A stretch of 64,000 bases of DNA, taken from the NCBI GenBank assembly GCA_023653075.1, contig JAMNXQ010000002.1, forward strand, positions 1 through 64,000, read 5' to 3'. This document shows, piece by piece, positions 55,158 to 64,000 of this stretch. The position numbers and the translations under genes were made by a program. Position 1 is the first letter of the stretch. The number at the start of each line of letters is the position of its first letter. This DNA comes from Algoriphagus sp. GTDB lineage: Bacteria; Bacteroidota; Bacteroidia; Cytophagales; Cyclobacteriaceae. The notes beneath the pieces were generated by a model. It was not told the origin of the DNA, searched no databases, and saw only the letters and a program-made list of their open reading frames with translations.

Positions 55158-56108
55158 TTAAAAGTGATTGACCAAGGATTTGGTTGTAATTTCCAGTACT
55201 TCGAAAGCAATCTCAGCCATCGTGTTTTCACGATCTAAGGTTGGGTTTACTTCTACAATCTCCCAGCAGCATACTCGTTTGTCCTTGATCAGTTCTGCAT
55301 TCAATTGAATAGCTTCTTCTACAGTAAGTCCATTGGGTACCGGGGTACCAGTGCCCAATGAGATGGACGGATCCATGCTGTCCACATCAAAGGAAATGTA
55401 CAGTTGGTCACAGTCCTTCAACAGCTCCAAGGCGCGCTTGGCAACTTCAAGAACTCCAAGTTTGCGCACGGTTTCTGTGGTAAAATTGGAAATGCCATAC
55501 TTCTTGATCAGGAAATCTTCCGGTTGCTCTGTGTCGCGAACAGAAATGTAGACAATGTCTTTAGGGAGAATTTTTGGGGAATCGCCTCCAATTTTTTTTA
55601 TCCGGTCCCAAAAGGCTCGTGTTTCTTGGGAAGGCTGATTTTGTTGGCATTCCAGATTGTCCAAATGTGCAGCCATGGCCAAAGGCATGCCGTGCATATT
55701 GCCCGAAGGGGTAGTGTATGGGGTGTGCAAATCGGCATGTGCATCAATCCAAATCACGCCCAAACTCTTATCTGGATGGGCTCCTTTGATGCCCATGATG
55801 GTGCCAGCAGCGGTGCTGTGGTCTCCTGCAAGGACGATAGGGAATTTCTTTTCCAAGCGTAGGGATTCAATGGTAGAATACACATTTTTCACCACCTGGT
55901 ACACCCCATCGATGTAATTGGCAAAAGGGTGATTATTTCCTTTCCACAGGAAATTATTGGCATCGGGTACGCTGATGGGTTCAAATTGAGAGAAAAAATT
56001 TGACTTTTTGTCTAGGCTCGCAATTTTTAGTGCATCCACTCCAAGGCTAGCTCCTCGGGTACCGGCAGCAATTTCCGAACGAACTTCGACTAATTTAATC
56101 TTACGCAT
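55158..56108 (-). CDS. arginase-type ureohydrolase
   Basis: The protein has 316 residues from the ATG at 56108; the frame is open to 56162, but the extra 18 residues are unlike the family. The three manganese motifs are GDHSTAAGT, DAHADLHTPYTTPSGNMHGMP and SFDVDSMDPSISLGTGTPVPNG. The SGNMHGMP and TGTPVPNG forms fit arginase better than agmatinase. It splits L-arginine to ornithine and urea. It is divergent from arginine decarboxylase (about 300-base gap) and lies behind argS, an arginine-related cluster. A promoter overlaps the start codon region. Confidence 0.9.
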   Translation of the reverse strand: MRKIKLVEVRSEIAAGTRGASLGVDALKIASLDKKSNFFSQFEPISVPDANNFLWKGNNHPFANYIDGVYQVVKNVYSTIESLRLEKKFPIVLAGDHSTAAGTIMGIKGAHPDKSLGVIWIDAHADLHTPYTTPSGNMHGMPLAMAAHLDNLECQQNQPSQETRAFWDRIKKIGGDSPKILPKDIVYISVRDTEQPEDFLIKKYGISNFTTETVRKLGVLEVAKRALELLKDCDQLYISFDVDSMDPSISLGTGTPVPNGLTVEEAIQLNAELIKDKRVCCWEIVEVNPTLDRENTMAEIAFEVLEITTKSLVNHF

Positions 56109-56110
56109 CT

Positions 56111-56141
56111 CAAAGGTATAGTTGGGTTTTCTTGTGGTAAA
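56111..56141 (-). promoter_or_regulatory. promoter at the very start of the arginase gene
   Basis: On the minus strand TTTA (56138-56141), a 19-base spacer and TACCTTTG (56111-56118) match the -33/-7 consensus except for one base. The last base is 3 bases from the ATG, so a transcript from it would be leaderless or nearly so. Confidence 0.4.
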
Positions 56142-56404
56142 TCTAGGAAAAAAAGAGCACAATCCGAGCCTTGTAAACGGCCTAGATTTCGCGTTTTGGC
56201 AAGTAAAAAGTGAGTTTGGTAGGTTGGGTACGCGTTAAAATCAGGAGTCTTGAGGATTAACTTAAGGATAAAAAAACAGGTACTGTGTTACCCAGCTTTT
56301 ATCAAATTAATTCCTATTAAGAATTTGTGGTTCAAAACTTTGGTAACCGTCAAGAAAAGCGCAATTTTTGCAGCCTTATTTACACGCTTAGCACATTTTG
56401 GTAG

Positions 56405-57793
56405 ATGAATAGATACATTGATTTGATCCAGCAGACCTTTGATTTTCCAACAAAGGAATTTAAGGTAGAAAATAACCAGCTGTATTTTAACGGGGTAAAC
56501 TTGATGGAGATCATAGAAACTTATGGCACTCCCCTCAAGCTTACTTACCTACCTAAAATTTCGGAAAACATTCAGCATGCCAAGACCTATTTCGGTAATG
56601 CCATGCAAACCCATAACTATCAAGGGAAGTATACCTATTGCTACTGCACCAAATCCTCTCATTTCAGTTTCGTATTGGATGAGGCATTAAAAAATGACAT
56701 CCACATCGAGACTTCATCCACTTTTGACATTCCTTTGGTGAGAAGTTTGTATGCAAAAGGAAAAATACGAAAGGATACCTACATCATTTGCAATGGCTTT
56801 AAGCGGGAGAAGTACAAACAGTACGTGAGCGAACTGCTAAATGACGGCTTTGTGAACTGTGTACCCATCCTAGATAACCTGACAGAAATCGATTACTACT
56901 TGGAGCATGTAAAAGTTCCTTTTCAAGTAGGAATTCGAATCGCTTCAGATGAAGAACCCAAGTTTGGATTTTACACCTCTCGATTGGGTGTTCGGTACAA
57001 CGATATTATTTCTTTGTATGAAGAAAAAATAAAAAATAATCCTCAAGTGAGCTTGAAGATGCTTCATTTTTTCATCAACTCAGGCATCAAAGATACGGCC
57101 TACTATTGGTCTGAACTGACCCGATTCATACAGAAATATGTGGAGTTGAAGCGTGTAGCACCAAGTTTGGATTCCATGGATATTGGAGGAGGTTGGCCTA
57201 TCAAGACCAACGTATTTTTTGATTACGATTACCAGTACATGGCTGACCAAATCGTCAAAAATATCAAGTGGATGTGTGCCAAAAACAACACCACCGAACC
57301 TAATATTTTCACAGAATTCGGAAGTTATACCGTAGGCGAAAGTGGGGCGGTACTGTATTCTATTTTGGAGGAAAAGCTTCAGAATGACAAGGAATTGTGG
57401 TACATGATTGACGGTTCGTTCATTACTCAGCTCCCAGATAGTTGGGGATTGAATCAAAAATACATCATGCTTGCAGTCAACAATTGGGAGGAGGAATACC
57501 ACAACATTTCCCTCGGTGGCTTGACTTGCGATAGCATGGATTATTACAATTCAGAAGCACACCAATTCAACATCTATTTGCCCAAGCTAGTGGAAAAGAA
57601 GCAACAATACATTGGCTTTTTCCATACGGGTGCTTACCAAGAGTCACTCGGAGGCTATGGAGGCATTCAACATTGTTTGATTCCTGCACCCAAACATGTG
57701 CTGATCGATCGAGATGAAAAGGGTGAAGTCAAGCACTGGTTGTTTGCTTCCGATCAAAAAGAAGAAAGTATGCTGAAGACTTTAGGATACTAA
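56405..57793 (+). CDS. speA: biosynthetic arginine decarboxylase (short Bacteroidetes form)
   Basis: The protein has 462 residues, a fold-III PLP decarboxylase. The PLP Lys is in YCYCTKSSHFSF, SSTFDIPLV follows, a glycine-rich phosphate-binding loop is in MDIGGGWPIK, and the C-terminal domain has GGLTCDSMDYY and HTGAYQESLGGYGG with the second-site Cys and Tyr. It is shorter than the 630-residue E. coli SpeA. It makes agmatine from arginine for polyamine synthesis. It is divergent from arginase, so both genes draw on the same arginine pool. A terminator closes it. Confidence 0.9.
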   Translation: MNRYIDLIQQTFDFPTKEFKVENNQLYFNGVNLMEIIETYGTPLKLTYLPKISENIQHAKTYFGNAMQTHNYQGKYTYCYCTKSSHFSFVLDEALKNDIHIETSSTFDIPLVRSLYAKGKIRKDTYIICNGFKREKYKQYVSELLNDGFVNCVPILDNLTEIDYYLEHVKVPFQVGIRIASDEEPKFGFYTSRLGVRYNDIISLYEEKIKNNPQVSLKMLHFFINSGIKDTAYYWSELTRFIQKYVELKRVAPSLDSMDIGGGWPIKTNVFFDYDYQYMADQIVKNIKWMCAKNNTTEPNIFTEFGSYTVGESGAVLYSILEEKLQNDKELWYMIDGSFITQLPDSWGLNQKYIMLAVNNWEEEYHNISLGGLTCDSMDYYNSEAHQFNIYLPKLVEKKQQYIGFFHTGAYQESLGGYGGIQHCLIPAPKHVLIDRDEKGEVKHWLFASDQKEESMLKTLGY

Positions 57794-57823
57794 AAAAAAG
57801 ACCGCCGAGGCGGTCTTTTTTTT
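57792..57823. terminator. bidirectional terminator between speA and the TerC gene
   Basis: GACCGC-CGAG-GCGGTC with A8 in front and T8 behind, shared by two convergent genes ending at 57793 and 57827. Confidence 0.93.
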
Positions 57824-57826
57824 GGA

Positions 57827-58834
57827 TCAACTTTTGGCTTCCTTGATGGGAAACAGGATGGAAGCGGCTACGGAGATAATCAATACTCCTCCGACGATGG
57901 AAAGCGAGAGAGGCGAAGTAATGTGGTAGAATGGTGCGATGATCATCTTGAATCCAATGAAAGCCAAAATGATGGCTAAGCCGAACTTCAATCGGCTAAA
58001 CATGTGGATGAAGTTGGCCAATAGAAAATACAAGGAGCGAAGCCCTAAAATCGCAAAAATATTGGAGGTATAGAGGATGAATGGATCATCCGGTGCGATG
58101 GCAAAAATGGCAGGAATTGAATCTACTGCGAAAATCAAATCTGTAAATTCAATCACAGCCACAACTACCAAAAGGGGGGTAGCCATTTTGACCCCATTTT
58201 CGAGGGTAAAGAAATTTCCACCCTTGTATTCCTTACTTACCTTAAACAGCTTATGGATTACTTGGGCTCCTGGGCTTTTGCTAAAGTCTTTTTCATGGTC
58301 GTCTTTATCGTTGGCAAACCAGGATTTGATTCCAGCATAGATTAGGAAGAAACCGAATAGGGTCAGGACGGCATTGATTTTTACGTCTTGACCAAACAAA
58401 TTCATCTCAGGCAAAAAGGTGAGATTGATCAACCCAACACCCGCAAAAATGAAGATGGCCCGCATGACAAGCGCTCCGATAATGCCCCAAAAAAGGACCT
58501 TATGGTGTAAATCACGCGGCACGTTGAAATAACCAAAGACGAGAATGAAAACAAATAGATTATCTACTGAAAGTGCTTTTTCTATCCAATAAGCGGCCTG
58601 ATACTGGGAAAATTTCTCCAATCCTGAGGTTTCAGCAGTAACGATGTAAATAAAAATACTGAATATCATGGATAAGCCAATCCACACGATAGACCAAATG
58701 GCTGCTTCCTGATTGGAGATGACGTGTTTCTTTTTGTTGAAGATGCCTAGGTCAAGCAAGAGCATGAAAAGGACAGCAACAGAAAAACCGATGATGATAC
58801 CTGGATGGTTAATTAAATTATCCGCATTCTTCAT
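57827..58834 (-). CDS. TerC-family integral membrane protein (Alx-like)
   Basis: The protein has 335 residues and about nine membrane helices. Family motifs are YWIEKALSVDNLFVFILVFGYF, VIEFTDLIFAVDSIPAIFAI and FAILGLRSLYFLLANFIHMFSRLKFGLAIILAFIGFKM. Acidic residues within helices (EKALSVDN, EFTDLIFAVD) fit metal-ion transport; E. coli Alx and Bacillus MeeY/MeeF are linked to manganese export or metalation of exported proteins. It is a single gene with a -7 element TAATTTTG 32 bases upstream. Confidence 0.93.
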   Translation of the reverse strand: MKNADNLINHPGIIIGFSVAVLFMLLLDLGIFNKKKHVISNQEAAIWSIVWIGLSMIFSIFIYIVTAETSGLEKFSQYQAAYWIEKALSVDNLFVFILVFGYFNVPRDLHHKVLFWGIIGALVMRAIFIFAGVGLINLTFLPEMNLFGQDVKINAVLTLFGFFLIYAGIKSWFANDKDDHEKDFSKSPGAQVIHKLFKVSKEYKGGNFFTLENGVKMATPLLVVVAVIEFTDLIFAVDSIPAIFAIAPDDPFILYTSNIFAILGLRSLYFLLANFIHMFSRLKFGLAIILAFIGFKMIIAPFYHITSPLSLSIVGGVLIISVAASILFPIKEAKS

Positions 58835-58866
58835 AAAGATTGGAAACTAGTGCTTTTGTGTGCGTG

Positions 58867-58874
58867 CAAAATTA
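58867..58874 (-). promoter_or_regulatory. -7 element of the TerC gene
   Basis: On the minus strand this reads TAATTTTG, a perfect TAnnTTTG. No -33 TTTG is seen at 19-22 bases. Confidence 0.45.
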
Positions 58875-58915
58875 CTCCTTTTTCCGAGCCATCTTACTAA
58901 AAATGTACCTGGTCC

Positions 58916-59860
58916 TTAGGAATTTTGGCTTAGGTAGGAATCAAAAAAGGCAATCGTTTTGATCAGCCCCCCTTGGAGTGGAACCTGAGGCGACCAATGA
59001 AGACCTCGAAGGGCCAATGAAATATTGGGTTGACGCTTGTGTGGATCGTCAGTAGCTGCAGGTAAAAAAGAGATTTTACTTTTGCTTCCAGTCAATTCTA
59101 AAATTAGACTAGCAAGCTCCAAAATGGTGCATTCGGAAGGATTCCCTACATTTAGTGGACCGGTGATTTCCTTTGATGAATCCATCAGGAGGCGTATTGC
59201 TTGAATAGTATCGTCTACATAACAAAAGGATCGGGTCTGTGTACCATCTCCAAAAACAGTAAGGTTTTGCCCTTGAAGCGCCTGAAGGATTAGGTTGGAG
59301 ACCACTCGACCATCCGTCGCACTCATTCGTGGGCCGTAGGTGTTGAAGATCCGCATGACCTTGATTTCCACCCGGTGCTGGCGATGGTAATCAAAAAACA
59401 AGGTTTCTGCTCCACGCTTCCCTTCGTCATAGCAGGCACGAGGTCCTATGGGGTTCACATTTCCAAAATAAGTTTCGGGTTGGGGATGAAGTTGTGGATC
59501 TCCATACACTTCAGAGGTTGAGGCTTGAAAAATCTTTGCTCCTGTAGATTTGGCTAATTCAAGCAGGTTCAAGGAACCCAGAATGGAAGTTTTGAAGGTT
59601 TCGATAGGAAATCGCTGGTACAATTGAGGCGATGCAGGACATGCTAAATTGTAAATCTCGTCCACTTCAAGAGAAAGTGGATTACAGACATCATGGACCA
59701 GTAATTCAAAATTGAGATGAGACTGCAGATGACTGATGTTCTGTTTGGAACCTGAAAAAAAATTATCCAAGCAGGTAACCTGATTTCCTTCCGCTACCAA
59801 CTGATCACAAAGGTGACTTCCTAAAAAACCTGCTCCACCACTGACTAAAATTCGTTTCAT
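58916..59860 (-). CDS. UDP-glucuronate decarboxylase-like NAD-dependent epimerase (UDP-xylose synthase)
   Basis: This 314-residue extended SDR has the NAD motif GGAGFLGSH (8-16), TSEVYGDP, YxxxK as Y144/K148 in [19 protein letters not shown] and [11 protein letters not shown]. The YDEGKR and [17 protein letters not shown] blocks mark UXS enzymes, which turn UDP-glucuronate to UDP-xylose for polysaccharides. It is a cytosolic single gene, and no glycosyltransferase is adjacent. Its -7 element TACTTTTG lies at 59944-59951, giving a leader of about 75 bases. Confidence 0.9.
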   Translation of the reverse strand: MKRILVSGGAGFLGSHLCDQLVAEGNQVTCLDNFFSGSKQNISHLQSHLNFELLVHDVCNPLSLEVDEIYNLACPASPQLYQRFPIETFKTSILGSLNLLELAKSTGAKIFQASTSEVYGDPQLHPQPETYFGNVNPIGPRACYDEGKRGAETLFFDYHRQHRVEIKVMRIFNTYGPRMSATDGRVVSNLILQALQGQNLTVFGDGTQTRSFCYVDDTIQAIRLLMDSSKEITGPLNVGNPSECTILELASLILELTGSKSKISFLPAATDDPHKRQPNISLALRGLHWSPQVPLQGGLIKTIAFFDSYLSQNS

Positions 59861-59943
59861 CTACGTTTGGGTTGATCCCTTTGTTCCGGTTTGGATTTGC
59901 CTCGCTAAAAGCCACTTACAAGTCAAGGTTGTGAGAAGCCATA

Positions 59944-59951
59944 CAAAAGTA
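59944..59951 (-). promoter_or_regulatory. -7 element of the UDP-xylose synthase gene
   Basis: On the minus strand this is TACTTTTG (TAnnTTTG), just after the stop of the upstream acyl-CoA dehydrogenase gene, 83 bases before the ATG. Confidence 0.4.
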
Positions 59952-59953
59952 CG

Positions 59954-61735
59954 TTAAAACCAATCCGTTTTCATGGTAAGGGTAGGGTAGTTTGTCGAAG
60001 CAAATCGCTCCACTATTCCGTTTAACTTGACAAGTTCGTAGGAGAAAGTGTAACGTGCCGTTTCGATTTTCCCCAAATGGAAATCTTGTTCCTTACTCCC
60101 CTTATTCAAGGCTTTTTGAGCAGTAATGGCTTGCTTCAACCACATCCATCCCATGCAAAGGTGACCAGCACCTTCTAGAAAAAGGGAAGCGTCTGCCAAG
60201 TAATACTCTGGGCCTTGGTTTCGCTTAAATAAGAGTTGAGCAGTACCTGAAGTGAATTCTTGGGCATATTTTTCAAGACTCAGTGCAATTTCTTTCAATT
60301 CAGGTAGATTTATCCCTTCCTGAATTGTGTCATGTAGTTCTTTTTGGAGCATTTTCCAGCCCAAACCTTCCTGGAGCAGTAATTTTCTTCCGAGTAAGTC
60401 TAACCCATGTATGCCGGTAGTTCCCTCGTGAATAGGATGAATTCGGGCTTCGCGGTAGTATTGCTCCACAGGAAAATCGGTCGTGTAACCCGCTCCTCCA
60501 AGTACTTGAACTGCCATAGAGGTGCTTTGCACTCCCATTTCAGAAGGATAACTTTTAGCAATTGGAGTCAGCAAGTCCAAAAGTGCTTCCAGTTCTATTT
60601 TTTTCATTGGGTCGGATTCTTGGGACAATTTATCCCCTAGAAGACCACAAAAGATGAGTAAAGCTAAGGAGCCTTCCGTACTACTTTTTTGAAACAACAG
60701 CATGCGCTTCACGTCTGCATGTTGGATGATGGGTACCTGTGGTCGATTGGGCTCCTTATCGGTTAAATTTCTTCCTTGAGGACGAACTTTGGCATAGCAT
60801 AAGGATGCTTGAAATGCCGCTGCTGCAATGGCCGTAGCATTCATACCCACACCCAGGCGTGCTTCATTCATCATTTGAAACATGTACTTTAGCCCTTGAT
60901 GGGCTTCGCCAACCAAGTATCCCTCGCAACCAGATTCACTACCAATCATCAGGTGGACGATGGGAGCACCCTTGTAGCCCATTTTATGGTAAATGCCCTG
61001 GGTAAGTACATCATTTGGCGTACCATCCAATCGGATTTTTGGCACCACAACTAAGGAGATACCTTTGGTTCCTGATGGGGCTCCTTCAATGCGGGCAAGC
61101 ATCAAATGGATGACATTGTCACAGGCATCGTGGTCTCCTGCAGAAATGTAGATTTTTTGTCCTCTGATGGAATAAACACCTTCTTTCGAGGTAGGTATTG
61201 CCAAGGTAGTCAAGTCGGACAAGGAGCTTCCCGCATCTGGTTCTGTAAGTGCCATGGTACCCTGCCATTCTCCCGTATACATTTTGGGGGTGTAGGCATC
61301 TCGGAGGGCGGAAGAACCAAAGGTTCGAATCAAGTTGGCCGCCCCAGTAGTCAAAAATGGAAACACACTGGCCGAATAGTTGGCTGCCTGAAGAATATAT
61401 CCAGCAGAAAGATGCAGCGTCCAAGGGAGTTGCTGTCCGCCTTCTTCGTAAGGAAAAATGGCATTGATCCAGCCATCAGCTCCAAACTGACGGATGATGG
61501 TTCTCATATTCGGATGTACTTTCACTACCCCATTCTCCAATTGAGGTTCATTTCGGTCCATTTCCTTGAAAATGGGAAACAAAGACTTTTCAGCAATCTG
61601 TTCTGCAGCCTCCAAGACCAAGGAAAAGGTTTCCTTGGAGTGGTCAGAAAAGTAGGCATACTGCGTCAGCTCCAAGCAGTTTTGATTTTCAAACAATTGG
61701 AAATGCAGATCTCTTTTGGAATAAAAGGTAGCCAT
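59954..61735 (-). CDS. acyl-CoA dehydrogenase, large form with C-terminal extension
   Basis: The protein has 593 residues, longer than the 385-residue type. It has an acyl-CoA dehydrogenase N-terminal helical part, middle domain (GTMALTEPDAGSSLSDLTT), C-terminal helical domain with VLGGAGYTTDFPVEQYYREARIHPIHEGTTGI, where the HEGT Glu is the likely catalytic base, and a further roughly 130-residue C-terminal domain. It oxidises an acyl-CoA with FAD; chain-length preference is unknown. It is a single minus-strand gene between the hexuronate operon and UDP-xylose synthase. Confidence 0.92.
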   Translation of the reverse strand: MATFYSKRDLHFQLFENQNCLELTQYAYFSDHSKETFSLVLEAAEQIAEKSLFPIFKEMDRNEPQLENGVVKVHPNMRTIIRQFGADGWINAIFPYEEGGQQLPWTLHLSAGYILQAANYSASVFPFLTTGAANLIRTFGSSALRDAYTPKMYTGEWQGTMALTEPDAGSSLSDLTTLAIPTSKEGVYSIRGQKIYISAGDHDACDNVIHLMLARIEGAPSGTKGISLVVVPKIRLDGTPNDVLTQGIYHKMGYKGAPIVHLMIGSESGCEGYLVGEAHQGLKYMFQMMNEARLGVGMNATAIAAAAFQASLCYAKVRPQGRNLTDKEPNRPQVPIIQHADVKRMLLFQKSSTEGSLALLIFCGLLGDKLSQESDPMKKIELEALLDLLTPIAKSYPSEMGVQSTSMAVQVLGGAGYTTDFPVEQYYREARIHPIHEGTTGIHGLDLLGRKLLLQEGLGWKMLQKELHDTIQEGINLPELKEIALSLEKYAQEFTSGTAQLLFKRNQGPEYYLADASLFLEGAGHLCMGWMWLKQAITAQKALNKGSKEQDFHLGKIETARYTFSYELVKLNGIVERFASTNYPTLTMKTDWF

Positions 61736-61830
61736 TGTTTAATCTTTAAATATCAACAAACAAATTTTTGCTGGTAGTAAGCCATTACAAAATACGCTAA
61801 ACGGAGGTAGCTGTCCTTGATTAGCTACTT

Positions 61831-63012
61831 TTATTTTTTGTTACCTACCCATACCAAGGCTTCTTCCACTCCACGGAGTTCGGCAAGTCCTTTGAGTCTT
61901 CCGATAGCGGTGTATCCAGGATTTGGCGATTTTTTATGCAGGTCATCCAAGATTTGATGTCCATGATCTGGTCGCATAGGAATTCGTTTTTTTCGTTTTT
62001 CCTGCCAGATTAAAACCTCTTGAATTACCGCGACCATGTCTACATTTCCCTCAAGGTGGTTGTCTTCGTAAAAATTTCCTTCGGTATCTCTTTTCGTGCT
62101 ACGGAGGTGGAGAAAATGAATTCGTTCCCCAAATTCCCGTACCATGGCAGGTAGATCATTGTCTTCCCGTACGCCATAGCTACCGGTACAAAAGGTAAGT
62201 CCATTGTGATGACTAGGCGTTTGACTGAGGATGCGCCGTGCATCGGCCGCAGTGCTGACCACTCTTGGCAATCCATAGAGTGAGAAAGGAGGATCATCCG
62301 GATGGATACACAAGTAGCAACCCACTTCTTCGGCTACGGGTGTAATGGCATCCAAGAATAGGCGTAAATGCTCCTCCAGTCGATTTGCATCAATGCCTTC
62401 ATAGGTCTTGAGCATTTCTCTGAATTCTTCTAGAGTAAAGCCAATTTCTGAGCCAGGTAGTCCCTTGAGAATGTTATTCACGATCAATTGTTTCGATTCG
62501 TGACTCAGATTTTGGTAATAGGTCCCTGTATCTGCAACTTCTTCTGCCGAGTATTCCAAATGAGCTTCGGGCCTTTGAAGGATAAATAGATCAAAAGCTA
62601 ACACTGCCTTCTTTTCGTAGCGCAAGGCTTTGGCACCGTTGGGAAGGAGGTATTCCAGGTGGGTTCGTGTCCAATCCAAGAGGGGCATAAAATTATAGCA
62701 AACCGTAAAAACACCTTCCGAAGCCAGATTTCGAAGGGTTTGCTTGTAGTTTTCAAGGAGCTGAAGGTAGGCTCCGCTTCTGGTTTTGATTTGTTCATGG
62801 ACGGGTACCGATTCCACCACCGACCAGGTAAGCCCTGCTTTTTCAATTTCGTTTTTTCTCAAGCAAATTTCTTCTCGAGACCAAACCGCCCCATTGGGGA
62901 TGTGGTGGAGTGCAGTGACTACTCCTGTAGCGCCTGCCTGTCGAATGTCTTGCAAACTTACCGGATCCTTGGGTCCATACCAGCGCATGGTTTGTTCCAT
63001 TCTGTAGTTCAT
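61831..63012 (-). CDS. uxuA: mannonate dehydratase
   Basis: The protein has 393 residues, full length. UxuA markers are [36 protein letters not shown] at the start, [32 protein letters not shown] and [12 protein letters not shown]. It removes water from D-mannonate to give 2-keto-3-deoxygluconate, with a divalent metal. It is third in the minus-strand order uxaC-SDR-uxuA, 35 bases after the SDR gene. It is the dehydration step of glucuronate breakdown. Confidence 0.97.
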   Translation of the reverse strand: MNYRMEQTMRWYGPKDPVSLQDIRQAGATGVVTALHHIPNGAVWSREEICLRKNEIEKAGLTWSVVESVPVHEQIKTRSGAYLQLLENYKQTLRNLASEGVFTVCYNFMPLLDWTRTHLEYLLPNGAKALRYEKKAVLAFDLFILQRPEAHLEYSAEEVADTGTYYQNLSHESKQLIVNNILKGLPGSEIGFTLEEFREMLKTYEGIDANRLEEHLRLFLDAITPVAEEVGCYLCIHPDDPPFSLYGLPRVVSTAADARRILSQTPSHHNGLTFCTGSYGVREDNDLPAMVREFGERIHFLHLRSTKRDTEGNFYEDNHLEGNVDMVAVIQEVLIWQEKRKKRIPMRPDHGHQILDDLHKKSPNPGYTAIGRLKGLAELRGVEEALVWVGNKK

Positions 63013-63047
63013 GGAAATTTGATTTTTTCTTTTAAAAGTAATTCGAT

Positions 63048-63869
63048 TTAAACTCCTGCATAAGCACTGAAGCCACCATCAACGGCGACGACGCTGCCTG
63101 TAACAAAGGCTGAAGCATCACTGCATAGCCAATGTAAGGCCCCTACTAAATCATCGGGTTGCCCAAATCGATCCATTGGGGTATGACTGATGATTTGTTG
63201 ACCTCGTTGTGTTAAACTTCCATCTTGTTCAGTTAGGAGAGTTCTATTTTGTTCGGTTAGGAAAAATCCTGGAGCCAAGGCATTGACACGGAAGTTAGGA
63301 CCGTATTTGGCAGCCAGTTCTACCGCTAGCCACTTGGTCAAATTGTCAATGGCTGCTTTAGCAGATGCATAGCCCATCACGCGTGTCATGGGTCTGGATG
63401 CAGCCATAGAACTGATGTTGAGAATGGTACCGCTTTGATTTTTGAGAAGTAAAGGAAGAAAAGCCTTAATCGGAAAGACGGTACCTAGGTAATTCAAGTC
63501 CATCACATCCTTTAAAGCCTTGCTATCCAAATCCAAAAAAGTTTGGTCGGGTCGAATTACTGCTCCAGGTAGATTACCTCCTGCAGCATTGATCAGAATG
63601 GCGATGGATTCGTGTTGCGTGGAGATCAATTGGGCAACCTTTTTCAGGGATTCCTCATCGGTGACGTCTGCATAATAACCCCAAGCTTTGCCACCTTGGG
63701 CAAGGATTTGATCGCGCAATTTATTTACTTTCTCGGGCGTTCTCCCCAAAAGCAAAAGTTCTGCCCCATGGGAAGCGAGGTATTGGGCCATAGAGGTTCC
63801 CAGAACCCCAGTAGCTCCTGAAAAAAGCACTTTCTTTCCGGTTAGGTCAAATGGATTTGAGGGATTCAT
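63048..63869 (-). CDS. SDR oxidoreductase, probable D-mannonate oxidoreductase (fructuronate reductase)
   Basis: This 273-residue classical SDR has [10 protein letters not shown] as cofactor-binding loop (17-26), NAAGG, the catalytic set Ser153, Tyr167 and Lys171 (YASAK), and [12 protein letters not shown]. It lies between uxaC and uxuA, where the pathway needs reduction of D-fructuronate to D-mannonate, so that role is inferred from context. Such SDR enzymes replace the classic UxuB family in Bacillus and Bacteroidetes. Its ATG overlaps the uxaC stop (ATGA). Confidence 0.88.
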   Translation of the reverse strand: MNPSNPFDLTGKKVLFSGATGVLGTSMAQYLASHGAELLLLGRTPEKVNKLRDQILAQGGKAWGYYADVTDEESLKKVAQLISTQHESIAILINAAGGNLPGAVIRPDQTFLDLDSKALKDVMDLNYLGTVFPIKAFLPLLLKNQSGTILNISSMAASRPMTRVMGYASAKAAIDNLTKWLAVELAAKYGPNFRVNALAPGFFLTEQNRTLLTEQDGSLTQRGQQIISHTPMDRFGQPDDLVGALHWLCSDASAFVTGSVVAVDGGFSAYAGV

Positions 63870-64000
63870 TTGGAGAGGCTAAAGTTTTGGGGACTAAAGT
63901 TGAAATAGTTTTTGGCGTTGTGGTAGCAGATGTCTTGTATGATTTTTCCGAGCCATTGCGGGTCCCAGGGCAATTCTCCCTGCTCCACTTCCTGACCAAT
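63866..64000 (-). CDS. uxaC: glucuronate isomerase, C-terminal 44 residues (cut by the window)
   Basis: The frame is open to the last base and ends at a TGA that overlaps the SDR start by four bases. The visible tail reads GELPWDPQWLGKIIQDICY and then HNAKNYFNF, the C-terminal block of UxaC (family knowledge: QDI..NAK.YF). It isomerises glucuronate to fructuronate and is the first gene of the hexuronate operon seen here. The active site is outside the window. Confidence 0.85.
   Translation of the reverse strand: MGQEVEQGELPWDPQWLGKIIQDICYHNAKNYFNFSPQNFSLSK

Noticed and set aside
61106-61777. Plus-strand frame of 223 codons
   Set aside because: It is antisense to the large acyl-CoA dehydrogenase gene, a shadow of its codon pattern.

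Overview
The window looks like chromosome of a Bacteroidetes bacterium, most likely in the Cytophagales/Cyclobacteriaceae (Algoriphagus-like) range; that placement is inferred. The evidence is two TonB-dependent receptors with an N-terminal carboxypeptidase-regulatory-like domain, a secreted adhesin with PKD/SprB-type repeats and a type IX (type B) C-terminal sorting domain, many lipoproteins, -7 promoter elements of the Bacteroidetes form TAnnTTTG, and little Shine-Dalgarno signal. I see no insertion sequence, prophage, CRISPR array, tRNA or rRNA. The only RNA gene recognised is RNase P RNA (rnpB, minus strand). Rho-independent terminators, several of them bidirectional, separate most convergent units.

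Layout. 1-5.7 kb: 3' part of an alpha/beta hydrolase, rmuC, and a convergent DNA ligase-Lhr-like helicase pair. 6.1-9.1 kb: acidic lipoprotein plus TonB receptor under a Fur/Zur-like palindrome. 9.2-13.9 kb: small membrane protein, then an ABC-F ATPase-symporter-rRNA methyltransferase operon. 14.1-21.5 kb: T9SS adhesin, galE, and a DtxR/MntR-type regulator divergent from a second TonB receptor. 21.5-24.9 kb: sdaAB, TolC and membrane-fusion protein. 25.3-29.8 kb: xylose operon (Na+ symporter, xylB, xylA). 29.9-34 kb: hydrolase, small barrel protein, kinase plus lipoprotein ADP-ribosylglycohydrolase. 34-38.5 kb: long-chain-type acyl-CoA dehydrogenase, acyl-CoA ligase and a MATE pump. 38.5-47.2 kb: D-threonine aldolase/D-serine dehydratase-like enzyme, alaS-gatB-thioredoxin lipoprotein, lipoprotein, LuxE-like enzyme and a 39-residue lipoprotein. 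47.2-49 kb: NtrC-like response regulator without a DNA-binding domain, immediately behind rnpB. 49-55 kb: DUF3109, SGNH hydrolase, SUI1, UspA, then argS-gpx-menA. 55.2-57.8 kb: arginase divergent from arginine decarboxylase. 57.8-64 kb: TerC, UDP-xylose synthase-like enzyme, acyl-CoA dehydrogenase, and a hexuronate operon (uxaC partial, SDR, uxuA).

Physiologically the region joins plant-sugar use (xylose, glucuronate), fatty-acid activation and oxidation, outer-membrane metal or siderophore uptake, and arginine/polyamine metabolism. It is largely an ordinary chromosomal neighbourhood. I did not find a clear new multi-gene system. The best leads are the HTH-less NtrC-type regulator behind rnpB, the ABC-F protein with one ruined composite ATP site, the two candidate metal-responsive operators next to TonB receptors, the inverted repeat over the sdaAB promoter, and the cytosolic kinase/lipoprotein ADP-ribosylglycohydrolase pair.
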